In this document: piece after piece, positions 44,681-53,369 of the stretch
Numbering within the stretch: the stretch's first letter is position 1
Layout of the letters: each line of letters starts with the position of its first letter
Position numbers and translations under genes: made by a program
Notes under the pieces: generated by a model
Seen by the model: the letters and a program-made list of their open reading frames with translations, nothing else
Told to the model about the DNA's origin: nothing
Databases searched by the model: none
DNA from: CAZHJK01 sp964533275
GTDB lineage: Bacteria > Bacillota > Clostridia > Eubacteriales > Garciellaceae
Direction of reading: 5' to 3'
Length of the DNA: 64,000 nt
Assembly (NCBI GenBank): GCA_964533275.1
Contig: CAZHJK010000001.1
Location: 169,320-233,319, forward strand

Positions 44681-44703
44681 AAGCAGCCAAGCTGCTTTTT
44701 TTA
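44681..44703 (+). terminator. Intrinsic terminator after the Wzz-like gene
   Basis: AAGCAGC (44681-44687) and GCTGCTT (44691-44697) pair around CAA, followed by TTTTTT. The same AAGCAGC/GCTGCTT core occurs at 12705-12721. Confidence 0.85.
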
Positions 44704-44755
44704 TTTCCTATGTAACAGAACTAAGGATAAAACATAATATGTATAAAGCATACTG

Positions 44756-44825
44756 ACCCCCGTGCTATAGAAAGATGTAAGTTATAGTGTTTTAAACATA
44801 ATGTATTAAAACAATGCTAGGGGGT
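44756..44825 (+). promoter_or_regulatory. Possible three-way-junction leader that covers a ribosome binding site
   Basis: ACCCCC (44756-44761) is complementary to GGGGGT (44820-44825), which is the ribosome binding site of the next gene. Two hairpins fit in between: CTATA/TATAG (44765-44787) and TGTTTTAA/TTAAAACA (44788-44813). The whole could form a compact three-way junction that hides the ribosome site. The pairings are seen directly; regulation is inference. Confidence 0.4.
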
Positions 44826-44832
44826 GTAATAA

Positions 44833-45840
44833 TTGTCCTTGATTTTTTCATTTCTAATAACATTAATTCTTACACCTATTATAAGGGTATGGGCAAAAAA
44901 GTTAGGGATTGTTGATATTCCAAATAAGAGAAAAATTCATAATGCCCCTATTCCATTATTAGGTGGAGTTAGTATTTTTTTAGGTTTTATTGTATGTTTA
45001 ATATTTTGTATACCTATGGAATATAAAACCCATATTATCTTGATAACTTCAACATTGATTATGATTATGGGATTATATGATGATGTTTGGAATTTAAAGG
45101 TATCATGGAGATTAGCCATTGAAGTATTAGTGGCAATGATATTAATAAGTTTTGATATAAAGATAATGGTAGGTTCAAGCATAACTCAAAACTCTTCTTT
45201 GATTTTTATCATAGACGGGTTAATTACCTTAGTGTGGATAGTGGGCGTAATAAATGCCATTAATTTTATAGATGGGTTAGATAGTTTAAGCGTTAACATT
45301 GTCTTTTGGTCCGCAGCAGGATTTTTATTATTAGGAACAATAGAAAGAAATATAAGCATAATTAATATATCTTTATCAGTAATAGGATCTATATTAGGAT
45401 TTTTCCCTTATAATACTTATCCCGCAAGGATTTTTATGGGGGATGCAGGTAGTACTTTTTTAGGATTTATATTAAGCATATTGTCTATTTTAACCTATCA
45501 ACAATTACAACATCCTATGGCTATTAGTATTCCTATATTATTCATAGGAGTACCACTCTTTGATATGTTGTTTGTAGTATTAAAAAGAATAAAAGACAAA
45601 AAATCTATATTTATTGCAGATAAAAGTCATATTCATCATCGATTGATGGAGAGGAGATTAAGTCATAGTTTAACCCTTTTACACATCAATTTTTTTTCAC
45701 TCATAGCCGTATTAATAGGGTCTATCATATATTTATTAAGGGCTTATGTAGCTGGAATGGTCATAGTGTTTCTATTTGCCATTTTTACCATTGTTAAAAG
45801 CGGTGTATTTTTGGGGGGGAGATACAATGCCAAAAAATAA
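44833..45840 (+). CDS. WecA/TagO-type polyprenyl-phosphate sugar-1-phosphate transferase
   Basis: This 335-residue membrane enzyme starts glycan assembly by moving a sugar phosphate, usually GlcNAc-1-P, from UDP to undecaprenyl phosphate. It has about ten hydrophobic segments. Family motifs are IPNKRKIHNAPIPLLGG, YDDVWNLK (Mg-binding Asp pair), NFIDGLDSL, MGDAGSTFLGF and the HIHHRLMERRLSH cytoplasmic loop, which marks WecA/TagO rather than MraY. TTG start at 44833 behind AGGGGGTG. It overlaps the next gene by 14 bases. Confidence 0.88.
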   Translation: MSLIFSFLITLILTPIIRVWAKKLGIVDIPNKRKIHNAPIPLLGGVSIFLGFIVCLIFCIPMEYKTHIILITSTLIMIMGLYDDVWNLKVSWRLAIEVLVAMILISFDIKIMVGSSITQNSSLIFIIDGLITLVWIVGVINAINFIDGLDSLSVNIVFWSAAGFLLLGTIERNISIINISLSVIGSILGFFPYNTYPARIFMGDAGSTFLGFILSILSILTYQQLQHPMAISIPILFIGVPLFDMLFVVLKRIKDKKSIFIADKSHIHHRLMERRLSHSLTLLHINFFSLIAVLIGSIIYLLRAYVAGMVIVFLFAIFTIVKSGVFLGGRYNAKK

Positions 45841-46987
45841 GATTAGAATACTTTTAGGTATTACCCTTTCTGAAATGGGAGGTGCACAAAAGGTAGTATT
45901 TGATATCATAGAATCCTTGCCCCAGGAGTTTTATAAAATAACCTTGGTGACTTACCCTGGTGGTGAGTTAATTCAATGGGTTAAGGATCTTAATAAACAG
46001 AGCAAGGAAAAAATACAGATAATTCCTCTAGATTCTTTAAGAAGAGAAATATCACCCTGGTATGACCTTAAAACCCTATTTCTTCTATATAGGGTGATAA
46101 AAAAGGGGAAATATGATATTACCCACTTTCATAGCTCAAAGATGGGCATTTTAGGAAGATGGGCTGCATGGATGGCAAAAACACCAAAAATTTTATTTAC
46201 GGTTCATGGGTGGGGGATTAATGAGTATCAACCTTGGTTTTTACAGAAGATTCTAGGTTTTATAGAGAGGATAACAGGAAGGGTGTGCAATCACATTATT
46301 TGTGTATCAAAGCAGCATCAAGATATAGGTATCCAAAATAAATGGATTAATCCCCAAAAAACATCTGTTGTTTATAATGGGCTATCACTCCCTCCTGATA
46401 CTAAAGAAAAACTTAGAAGGGAATTAAAAATTGATAAAGACATTACTATAATAGGCACTATTATGAGACTGAGAGATCCAAAGGATCCTCTTTTTACCAT
46501 TCGGGTTTTTTATAGATTGAAAAAGTATGATTTTAAGATGAAGTTAGTAATAATCGGAGAGGGACCGCTAAGATCAAACAGCGAAAAATTAATAGAAGAA
46601 TTAGATCTAAGGCAGGATGTATATTTAATGGGGACCCGTATGGATGCAAGGGAATTGCTTAATGATATAGATATTTTTACCCTATTTACAAAATGGGAGG
46701 GCTTACCCTTAGTATTAATGGAAGCAATGTTTGGAGGAAAACCAATTGTTGCTTCAAATGTAGGGGGAATTTCAGAATTAATAGCTGATGGAGAAATAGG
46801 TTATTTATTAGATGATTTAGATGTTAATAAAGCAGTGAAAATCATAAATAACCTTTTAGAAAATAAAGAGACTATGAAGACTTTAGGAGAAAAAGGACAA
46901 AAAATTGCCTATAGGTTTTTTACAAAGGAAAGAATGATCAAAGAGTATCAAAGGATATATGAAGGTGTATATTATGAACAACTCTAG
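45827..46987 (+). CDS. Glycosyltransferase family 4 (GT-B fold)
   Basis: This is a cytoplasmic retaining sugar transferase that probably extends the lipid-linked glycan. GITLSEMGGAQKVVFDII at the N terminus binds the acceptor. The C-terminal donor domain has VIIGEGPLR, VYLMGTRMDARELLNDIDIF and the KWEGLPLVLMEAMFGGKPIV nucleotide-sugar motif. The ATG at 45827 follows GGGGGGGAGA and is the preferred start; an in-frame start at 45776 lies inside the previous gene. Sugar specificity cannot be read. Confidence 0.87.
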   Translation: MPKNKIRILLGITLSEMGGAQKVVFDIIESLPQEFYKITLVTYPGGELIQWVKDLNKQSKEKIQIIPLDSLRREISPWYDLKTLFLLYRVIKKGKYDITHFHSSKMGILGRWAAWMAKTPKILFTVHGWGINEYQPWFLQKILGFIERITGRVCNHIICVSKQHQDIGIQNKWINPQKTSVVYNGLSLPPDTKEKLRRELKIDKDITIIGTIMRLRDPKDPLFTIRVFYRLKKYDFKMKLVIIGEGPLRSNSEKLIEELDLRQDVYLMGTRMDARELLNDIDIFTLFTKWEGLPLVLMEAMFGGKPIVASNVGGISELIADGEIGYLLDDLDVNKAVKIINNLLENKETMKTLGEKGQKIAYRFFTKERMIKEYQRIYEGVYYEQL

Positions 46988-48326
46988 TGAGATGCAAAAA
47001 AAAGACCTATTGATTTTGCTTATATGTATAATAATCGGAGCTATTATCGGGCTTTTCCCCCTATGGAATATGATATTCTTATTTGTAATTGTGGCAGGCA
47101 TTATATCAATATTCTCTATCATGGTATTAAATATACGATACGACTATATTGTTATGTTAAATATAGTACTTCAAGCTATAGTGATGTTTGATCCATCCCC
47201 TTCAGAAATTTTGTTTTTTATCCTTCTATTGTTTGGATTTATAAATGGTAAGATGAGATTTGAAAAAATAGAGGAACAAATATTTTTTTGTGCATTATTT
47301 TCTGGTTTTCTGATTATAAATCTTATAGGACTGTTTAATATGATAGATCCCTATTGGGGTATTAGATACTTTATGATTACCTTTTATCTATTAGTTTTAG
47401 CATTATTTTTTTTCTTATATACAAATAAGGAAAATGTTATATATATAATGCGTGCCTATTTTCTTAGTACAATAATATCTGCCCTTTTAGGATTTTTAGG
47501 GTATATGGGTTTTTACTCTCATATTCTAATGTATGACGAATTTAGAATGCAAGCCCTATTTAAGGATCCTAATGTATTCGGTCCTTTCCTTATACCCAGT
47601 GTTATTATACTAATCGATGATTTAAAGAGCAGAAAAGTTCTTGGTAATCATATAAGCCTATATATTTTTTCCATTGGACTTATTATCCTAGGTACCATAT
47701 TTAGCTTTTCAAGGGGTGCATGGATTAGTTTACTAGTTAGTATCCTGGTCTATTATTTATTAAATATTAAAAAATATTCCATGAAAAAAATAATTATTAC
47801 CCTTTTAATCCTCAGTCTTTGTATTTACTTTATTTGGTTTTATATTTTTGATAATGGTCTACGGGAATTTTTTTATAGCAGAAGTTCTTTGCAAAGCTAT
47901 GACACAGGACGATTTACATCACAGAAAATTGGTCTGTCATTAGCTGCCAAAAAAGTTTTTGGATATGGTCCAGGTCAGTATGAATTGGTAGCATTGGAAG
48001 AAATGGGTGTTGAGTTTTCGGCACATAGTCTTTATATAAGACTAATTTTAGAAAACGGAATAATTGGATTTATCCTTTTTATGGTTGCATTTTTATATAT
48101 CATATTTAATTTATATAAACTTCACCACAAAGAAGATAAAAACATTTTTATTACAAGCTCCCTTTTAATTTCTATATTAGCCGGAATTATGGTTAATAGT
48201 CTAGTAATTGATACCCTACATTGGCGGCATCTTTGGTTGTTTATGGGAGTAAGTCTTTCCTTGATTAATGAAAGAAAAGGAAGTGCCATAAGAGAGGAGG
48301 GGTTCTTTGAAAATAGAAATAATTAG
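46974..48326 (+). CDS. O-antigen ligase / Wzy polymerase-like membrane protein
   Basis: This protein of about 450 residues has ten or more membrane segments and one long external loop (about 300-355). Just before the loop is FSFSRGAWISLL, the short arginine motif typical of the WaaL/Wzy (O-antigen ligase) family, and the loop is followed by a His in FSAHSLYIRLILENG. It would polymerise or transfer the glycan outside the membrane. ATG 46974 follows GAAGGTG; an ATG at 46959 is also in frame. It overlaps the next gene by 20 bases. Confidence 0.8.
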   Translation: MNNSSEMQKKDLLILLICIIIGAIIGLFPLWNMIFLFVIVAGIISIFSIMVLNIRYDYIVMLNIVLQAIVMFDPSPSEILFFILLLFGFINGKMRFEKIEEQIFFCALFSGFLIINLIGLFNMIDPYWGIRYFMITFYLLVLALFFFLYTNKENVIYIMRAYFLSTIISALLGFLGYMGFYSHILMYDEFRMQALFKDPNVFGPFLIPSVIILIDDLKSRKVLGNHISLYIFSIGLIILGTIFSFSRGAWISLLVSILVYYLLNIKKYSMKKIIITLLILSLCIYFIWFYIFDNGLREFFYSRSSLQSYDTGRFTSQKIGLSLAAKKVFGYGPGQYELVALEEMGVEFSAHSLYIRLILENGIIGFILFMVAFLYIIFNLYKLHHKEDKNIFITSSLLISILAGIMVNSLVIDTLHWRHLWLFMGVSLSLINERKGSAIREEGFFENRNN

Positions 48327-50031
48327 GGATATTGAAATAGTAAAGAAGTATGAAGATAAATGGCTGGAAATTCTTCAAGTACAGGCTAATGGGATTACAT
48401 TTATTGAACTGGATTGGATTATATCCTGGTGGGATTACTTTGGAGAACAATATGAATTATTTATTATTATGCTGAAGGAAGATGTAAAAATATTAGGATT
48501 TTTCCCATTTATGATAACTAAAAAAGGTGGGTACAAGGAATTAAGTTTTATAGGGAAACCTGAAGCAAGCTATATGGATTTTATTATAGAAGATAAATAT
48601 AAAGAAAAAGCTATTTCTTATATTATGGACTTTCTATTAAAAGTAAAGGGAAAATATCTATTTAATTTACACGGGATATTTGAGGACAGTTTAAGCTACA
48701 AAGTAATTGTACAGTATTTACAACAAAGGAATATACCCTTCTTTATCCATGAGCTACCCTTTTATTATCAAGAAATTAATGGGGATTTTGAAAACTATCT
48801 TAATAAACATTTTAGCAGCAAAACTCGGCAAACCATGAGAAGAAAAGAAAATAGATTAAATAAACTAGGCGAGGTGAAATTTGAAAAATCAAGTCCAAAA
48901 AATTTAGAGCAAGCATTTAGGATCCATGATAAAAGGTGGCAAAGGAAAGTAGGCAATAGTAAGTTTTCGGAGGGAAGGTCAGAGCAGTTTTTTAAAGATT
49001 TGCACTTAAATACTGAGGATTCTTCCTTTAAATCAACAATTGATGTAATAACCCTAAATAGTAAAGTAATAGCCTTTATTTATGGATTTACCTGTAGAGG
49101 AAGATATACTTTCTATCGTATTGCCCATGATGATGATTTCTATTTATTTAGCCCGGGAGAACTTGTTCTAAGGGAAAAAATTAAGCAGTGTACTGAAAAT
49201 GATATTAAGATATTTGATTTTGGAGCAGGTTATGAGCCCTATAAAGCAGATTGGTCAGACAATTGGATAAATGTAGATACAATATTTTTTTATAATAATA
49301 CATTAATACCATATCTGATCTTTAGAAAAATGAAAGCCATAAAAGAAATAAAAGCAATATTGAAGAAAAACAATCGAGTTTTAAATTTTAAAAAATATAC
49401 ACTGGGAAGAATTAAATATAAATTCTCTAAGGATTATAGACAACAATATTTAAGGAAATGGCAAAGAAAAGGAATAGCCTACCTTGTACACATTATTAAT
49501 CCTTTATATAGTCAGGAAGAATGTTTTATACTACACAATAGATTGAAAAAGAGAGGTAAAAGGCAAAATTTAAAACCGCCCTATTATATAGAGAATCTTA
49601 CCATTAACGATTTAGAACTAATATCAAATATCTCAGGAGAATGGGCTAGCAGTATAGTAAGAAGACTATCAATGGAACACAAATTCTTCATAGTTAAGAA
49701 GGAGGATATAATTATATGTCACTTCTGGTCTGGGGTTAATACTATTAATATTGAACAAGTGAAACAAAGAAGGAAAATCAAGAAAAATGAAGCAATGATT
49801 TATGATATTGATTTAATAAAACCAGATGAGGTATTGGAAATATGGGACGATTTAATAGAAGAATTAAAAATACATTTTTATAATGCGGATTTTCAAGACC
49901 TATATATTGTTTTTAATAGAAAGCAAAAAGAATTATCCCAGAGGTCTAAGGGTAAAGGTTTTAAAATGAAGGAGAAAATTTCTATTAAATGGCGTTTAGG
50001 TAAATGTATTAAAAAAACCGAAGAGTACTAA
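48307..50031 (+). CDS. GNAT-fold (CelD/FemAB-like) acyltransferase with a second C-terminal domain
   Basis: The first about 345 residues match the CelD/BcsL-type GNAT family found in polysaccharide clusters: SSKTRQTMRRKENRLNKLG, then IAFIYGFTCRGRYTFYRIAHDDDF and FDFGAGYEPYKADWSDNW. These usually modify sugars or polymers. About 225 more residues follow after a basic linker. They look like a second, diverged GNAT-like domain (YIENLTINDLELISNISGEW...EAMIYDIDLIKPDEVLEIWDDLIEELK). At 574 residues it is longer than usual for the family. TTG start at 48307 behind GAGGAGGGG. Confidence 0.7.
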   Translation: MKIEIIRDIEIVKKYEDKWLEILQVQANGITFIELDWIISWWDYFGEQYELFIIMLKEDVKILGFFPFMITKKGGYKELSFIGKPEASYMDFIIEDKYKEKAISYIMDFLLKVKGKYLFNLHGIFEDSLSYKVIVQYLQQRNIPFFIHELPFYYQEINGDFENYLNKHFSSKTRQTMRRKENRLNKLGEVKFEKSSPKNLEQAFRIHDKRWQRKVGNSKFSEGRSEQFFKDLHLNTEDSSFKSTIDVITLNSKVIAFIYGFTCRGRYTFYRIAHDDDFYLFSPGELVLREKIKQCTENDIKIFDFGAGYEPYKADWSDNWINVDTIFFYNNTLIPYLIFRKMKAIKEIKAILKKNNRVLNFKKYTLGRIKYKFSKDYRQQYLRKWQRKGIAYLVHIINPLYSQEECFILHNRLKKRGKRQNLKPPYYIENLTINDLELISNISGEWASSIVRRLSMEHKFFIVKKEDIIICHFWSGVNTINIEQVKQRRKIKKNEAMIYDIDLIKPDEVLEIWDDLIEELKIHFYNADFQDLYIVFNRKQKELSQRSKGKGFKMKEKISIKWRLGKCIKKTEEY

Positions 50032-50094
50032 GTAATTATTAAATTTTTTCACCTATGGAAGGATGGCTATAGGTATAAATAGGGGGAAAGAAAT

Positions 50095-50916
50095 ATGAAA
50101 TTTGTTATAAGAAAAATAATTAAATATCTCATATTACCCTTTGGAATGCTCTATAGATTATTTCATAGGAATAAAAATGAAATTATTATACTCATGTATC
50201 ATAGGGTAAATTATGAAGTAAAAAAAGAACTTTCTATTAAAGAAAAAAACTTTCAATGGCATATGGATTATCTTAAAAGAAAAAACTACACAGTATTATC
50301 CATGGACCAAGCTTTTAGAAAAATAAAAAATAATAATATAGGGGGAAGATATATCGTTTTGACCTTTGATGATGGTTATAAGGATTTTCTTACCAATGCC
50401 TTTCCAATCTTAAATCAGTATAATTTTCCCTCTATTCTATATTTAGTACCAGGGTATATTGAACAAAATCAAGTTTTTTGGTGGGATAAGGATTTAGGGA
50501 AAAGTGATCTACTAAGCTGGCAGCAAATATTAAAATTAAAGGAAAGCCCCCTTATAGAATTTGGGTCCCATACTCTGCATCATTATGATCTTGATACTTT
50601 ACAAAAAAGTCAATTGACCTTTGAAATACAAAAGTCTAAGGCAATAATTGAAGAGAAGTTAAATAGAAGGGTAGGTCATTTCTCATATCCTAGGGGATTG
50701 TATAACAAAGATGCAGAAGAGATTATTAATAATATATATGATACAGGGGTATTGATCTTTAATGGAGTAGAAATAACCCCTTCCTTAGATATAAGGTATA
50801 AGGCAAGGCTAAAAAGAATTCCCATACTAAAAAGCGATGGAAAATATCTATTTATAGCAAGGATTAAGGGATGGCTGATTCTAGAGGAAATCTTTAGAAA
50901 ACTTATAGGAAATTAA
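50095..50916 (+). CDS. Polysaccharide deacetylase (NodB domain)
   Basis: This 273-residue carbohydrate esterase family 4 protein has a short hydrophobic N-terminal stretch (about 10-22) that may anchor it. Catalytic and metal motifs are LTFDDGYKDF and SHTLHHYDLDTL, followed by GHFSYPRGLYNKDAEEII. It probably removes N-acetyl groups from the glycan made by this cluster. It starts behind AGGGGGAAAG and is 18 bases from the next glycosyltransferase gene. Confidence 0.87.
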   Translation: MKFVIRKIIKYLILPFGMLYRLFHRNKNEIIILMYHRVNYEVKKELSIKEKNFQWHMDYLKRKNYTVLSMDQAFRKIKNNNIGGRYIVLTFDDGYKDFLTNAFPILNQYNFPSILYLVPGYIEQNQVFWWDKDLGKSDLLSWQQILKLKESPLIEFGSHTLHHYDLDTLQKSQLTFEIQKSKAIIEEKLNRRVGHFSYPRGLYNKDAEEIINNIYDTGVLIFNGVEITPSLDIRYKARLKRIPILKSDGKYLFIARIKGWLILEEIFRKLIGN

Positions 50917-50934
50917 AAAGGGAGGGAAAAACTT

Positions 50935-52110
50935 ATGAAGGTTGTTATTACCTTAGAACAAAGATTTATACGAACACCTGATGGTAGGATATGGACCCAA
51001 GGCCAATTTCCATATTCCTTTTACTTACAATATCTAAAGGTGTTTAAAAAGGTTTCTGTGATAGCCCGAGTTCTTGATGTAGAAAGATTACCATCGGGTA
51101 TGATTCAAGCAAATGGGAAAAATGTCAGCTTTATCCCTTTACCCTGTTATATTGGGCCCCTTCGTTTTCTGCTTAATTTTTGGAAAATAAGAAGAATTAT
51201 TAAAAAATCAGTGAATAAAGAAGATGCTTTTATTTTACGCATAAGTTCCAATATCGCATCACAATTAGAGTCGATATTAAGAAAAAGGGGTTATCCCTAT
51301 GGAGTTGAATTTGTAGGGGATCCGGACTTGGGATTTAGTCCTGGTACTATGAAACATTTATTAAGACCATTATTCAGATGGATTTTTATTAGGCATGCTA
51401 AAAGACAAAGTGAAAACGCCGTAGCTGTATCCTATGTTACTCAGGAATATCTGCAAAGGAAGTATCCCTGTCCAAATTATTCTATAGGAGTATCAGATGT
51501 ACAACTAACAAAGGAGGATTTTATATTGGAACCGAGGATTTACTTGCCTTTTTTTTCTTCACTTAAAATAGTTAATGTAGGCTCCTTTGAACAATTATAC
51601 AAGGGTCAAGATGTACTAATAGATGCATTAGACCTATGTATAAAAAATGGATTGGATATTTACTTATATCTTGTTGGAGATGGGAAGAACAGAAAATTAA
51701 TGGAAAGAAAGGTCCAGGATTTACAGCTACAGGATAGAGTTATTTTTTTAGGACAGCTAGCAGATGTAAAGGAAGTTCAAGAGGTATTAGACCAATGTGA
51801 TTTATTCGTCTTACCATCTAGAGCTGAAGCACTTCCCCGTTCAATAATAGAAGCTATGGCAAGAGGCTTGCCCTGTATTGGAACAAATATAGGGGGTATT
51901 CCTGAGCTTATTTCTCCTGAATTTTTAGTACCACCTAATGATGCAAGAGCTCTGGCATTAAAGATTGAGGAAACCTTGTACAGTCCCTTAAAGACATCTA
52001 AGGCATCAGAGGAAAATTTAGAGAAGGCTAAGGAATTTACAAATGAAGTTCTATTAGAAAAGAGAATAGAATTCTATAAATCTATTAAGAACTCTACTGT
52101 ATTAATATGA
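50935..52110 (+). CDS. Glycosyltransferase family 4 (GT-B fold)
   Basis: This is the second GT4 enzyme of the cluster, 391 residues. The donor domain shows IVNVGSFEQLYKGQDVLIDAL, LVGDGKNRKLMERKV, VIFLGQLADVKEVQEVLDQC and the LPSRAEALPRSIIEAMARG motif with the conserved Glu. The N-terminal acceptor domain is atypical (VVITLEQRFIRTPDGRIWTQ). It is the last gene of the glycan cluster; no flippase gene is found in the window. Confidence 0.87.
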   Translation: MKVVITLEQRFIRTPDGRIWTQGQFPYSFYLQYLKVFKKVSVIARVLDVERLPSGMIQANGKNVSFIPLPCYIGPLRFLLNFWKIRRIIKKSVNKEDAFILRISSNIASQLESILRKRGYPYGVEFVGDPDLGFSPGTMKHLLRPLFRWIFIRHAKRQSENAVAVSYVTQEYLQRKYPCPNYSIGVSDVQLTKEDFILEPRIYLPFFSSLKIVNVGSFEQLYKGQDVLIDALDLCIKNGLDIYLYLVGDGKNRKLMERKVQDLQLQDRVIFLGQLADVKEVQEVLDQCDLFVLPSRAEALPRSIIEAMARGLPCIGTNIGGIPELISPEFLVPPNDARALALKIEETLYSPLKTSKASEENLEKAKEFTNEVLLEKRIEFYKSIKNSTVLI

Positions 52111-52370
52111 ACTTTTGCTTTTATTAATTTTGCAGTGAAGGGAAAAAATATAGATTAAAAAGATAAAATGTTAGAATAATGATTAAAAGATAAGAAAATT
52201 GAAAATAATGTAAAAAATAGCAGAAAATCTCTAAGAATTCTTCCTAGGATTATACAAAATAATACATAAATAATTTTGTATAATGAAATTAATATTTTTT
52301 AATTAAAATTTGTATTATGTATGAAAACACCTGCTTTCAAAATAATTTAATATATTATTGTATAGATTTG
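52111..52370 (+). other. AT-rich gap before the pilus riboswitch
   Basis: I see no gene and no strong hairpin in this stretch. The promoter of the pilus operon should lie near its right end, perhaps the TATAG-type sequence around 52360-52365, but no convincing -35 was found. Confidence 0.4.
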
Positions 52371-52497
52371 TATAAAAGCAAACCATTGTAAACAATGGGA
52401 CGCAAAGTCAGGTGTCTAAAGTAGGCACAATTTAGAGATGACAATAAAAACTACCATGACCGACCGACTGCCGTAAATTTTTTGCGGCAGTTTTTTG
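52371..52497 (+). ncRNA. c-di-GMP-I (GEMM) riboswitch with expression platform, upstream of the Flp/Tad pilus operon
   Basis: The aptamer core is plain: GCAAACC, a CCATTG/CAATGG hairpin with a UAAA loop (52383-52398), GGGACGCAAAG, the TCTAAA receptor, a GTAG/CTAC stem (52421-52454), then CATGAC and GACTGCCG at the 3' end. The terminator begins at once: ACTGCCG (52467-52473) pairs with CGGCAGT (52485-52491), with further inner pairs and a T run. Its 5' arm is the aptamer's conserved 3' strand, so ligand binding should block termination and turn the pilus genes on. The aptamer is recognised from family knowledge; the ON direction is inferred. Confidence 0.88.
52467..52497 (+). terminator. Terminator of the pilus riboswitch
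   Basis: ACTGCCGTAAA and TTTGCGGCAGT form an 11-pair stem including one G-U, followed by TTTTTT. The open reading frame of the pilin begins about 180 bases later. Confidence 0.85.
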
Positions 52498-52677
52498 TTG
52501 TTAATGGTTAACAAATAAATTTTCAAGGCATAGGATATAGCAGGTTTAAAAATAGACATACATTTAATCTATATAACATAATTATACATATATTGAAAAG
52601 GGAGGTTGAAGGGGAGAGAACGGTAGGTGTTTTATAAGGGGAAAGGATTAAAAAAAATTAAACTAGGAGGTAGTAAA

Positions 52678-52872
52678 ATGTTAAATTATTTAATGACTTG
52701 GATGAAGTGTAAGTTTGGTGAAGAGGATGGGCAGGCAATGGCGGAGTATGGGTTAATTATTGCATTAGTTGCAGTACTATTAATAGCATCTATACTTGTA
52801 TTTAAAGATGCACTTGCAAGTGTATTTCAGAGTATAATAGATGGATTTGGTGGAACAGCACCAAGTAGTTAA
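52678..52872 (+). CDS. flp: Flp-family type IVb pilin
   Basis: This 64-residue prepilin is the subunit of a Tad-type pilus. GEEDGQAMAEYGLIIALVAVLL shows the Flp processing site: cleavage after Gly would leave Gln at +1 and Glu at +5, followed by a hydrophobic helix and a Gly/Ser-rich tail. The ATG at 52678 has an AGGAGGTAGTAAA site; an in-frame start at 52627 would add 17 basic residues and lacks one. A hairpin after the stop suggests separate control of pilin amounts. No prepilin peptidase gene is visible in the window. Confidence 0.88.
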   Translation: MLNYLMTWMKCKFGEEDGQAMAEYGLIIALVAVLLIASILVFKDALASVFQSIIDGFGGTAPSS

Positions 52873-52890
52873 TTTTGCAAAATTAAGATT

Positions 52891-52927
52891 TAAATAAGCC
52901 TTGCCTTATCTAGGCAGGGCTTATTTA
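52891..52927 (+). other. Strong hairpin between flp and tadE
   Basis: TAAATAAGCCTTGCC and GGCAGGGCTTATTTA form a 15-pair stem with one G-U and a 7-base loop. No T run follows, so it may stabilise the flp mRNA or partly terminate transcription rather than stop it. Confidence 0.7.
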
Positions 52928-52953
52928 AAAATTCCATTAAGAGGATGATGGAA

Positions 52954-53358
52954 ATGTTTAAAATCAAAAAAATATTTAAAAGTGAAAAGGGGCAAAGCTT
53001 GGTGGAGTTCGCATTAATACTCCCTATTTTGCTACTCCTTGTTTTTGGGATTGTAGAGTTTGGTCGTGCCTTTAATACCTATCTAATAGTCTCCAATGCC
53101 TCCCGGGAGGGGGCACGCTATGCAGTAGTTGGGGCAGAAAATGGAGAGATTATAGATGCAATTGAGGCAAAGACATCTACTTTAGGCTCAGTGGATATAT
53201 TTATTAGTCCAGAGGATAAAAGTGCTAGAACTAATGGGGAAGATGTGGATATAAAGGTTAGTTATAGCTTATCCTTAATAACCCCCATAGTAGGACCTTT
53301 AATATCAGAAGATAATTCATTAAATATAGAATCTATAACCACTATGAGAATGGAATAG
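52954..53358 (+). CDS. tadE: TadE-like minor pseudopilin
   Basis: This protein of about 134 residues has the TadE start: KSEKGQSLVEFALILPILLLLVFGIVEFGRAFN, a pseudopilin-like G-Q-S-L-V-E-F processing region and membrane helix. The SNASREGARYAVVGA segment after it is conserved in the family. ATG 52954 is best spaced from AAGAGG, though ATGs at 52945 and 52948 are in frame. The C-terminal part is extracytoplasmic. It probably helps assemble or cap the pilus. Confidence 0.83.
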   Translation: MFKIKKIFKSEKGQSLVEFALILPILLLLVFGIVEFGRAFNTYLIVSNASREGARYAVVGAENGEIIDAIEAKTSTLGSVDIFISPEDKSARTNGEDVDIKVSYSLSLITPIVGPLISEDNSLNIESITTMRME

Positions 53359-53369
53359 GAGGTGAAAAA

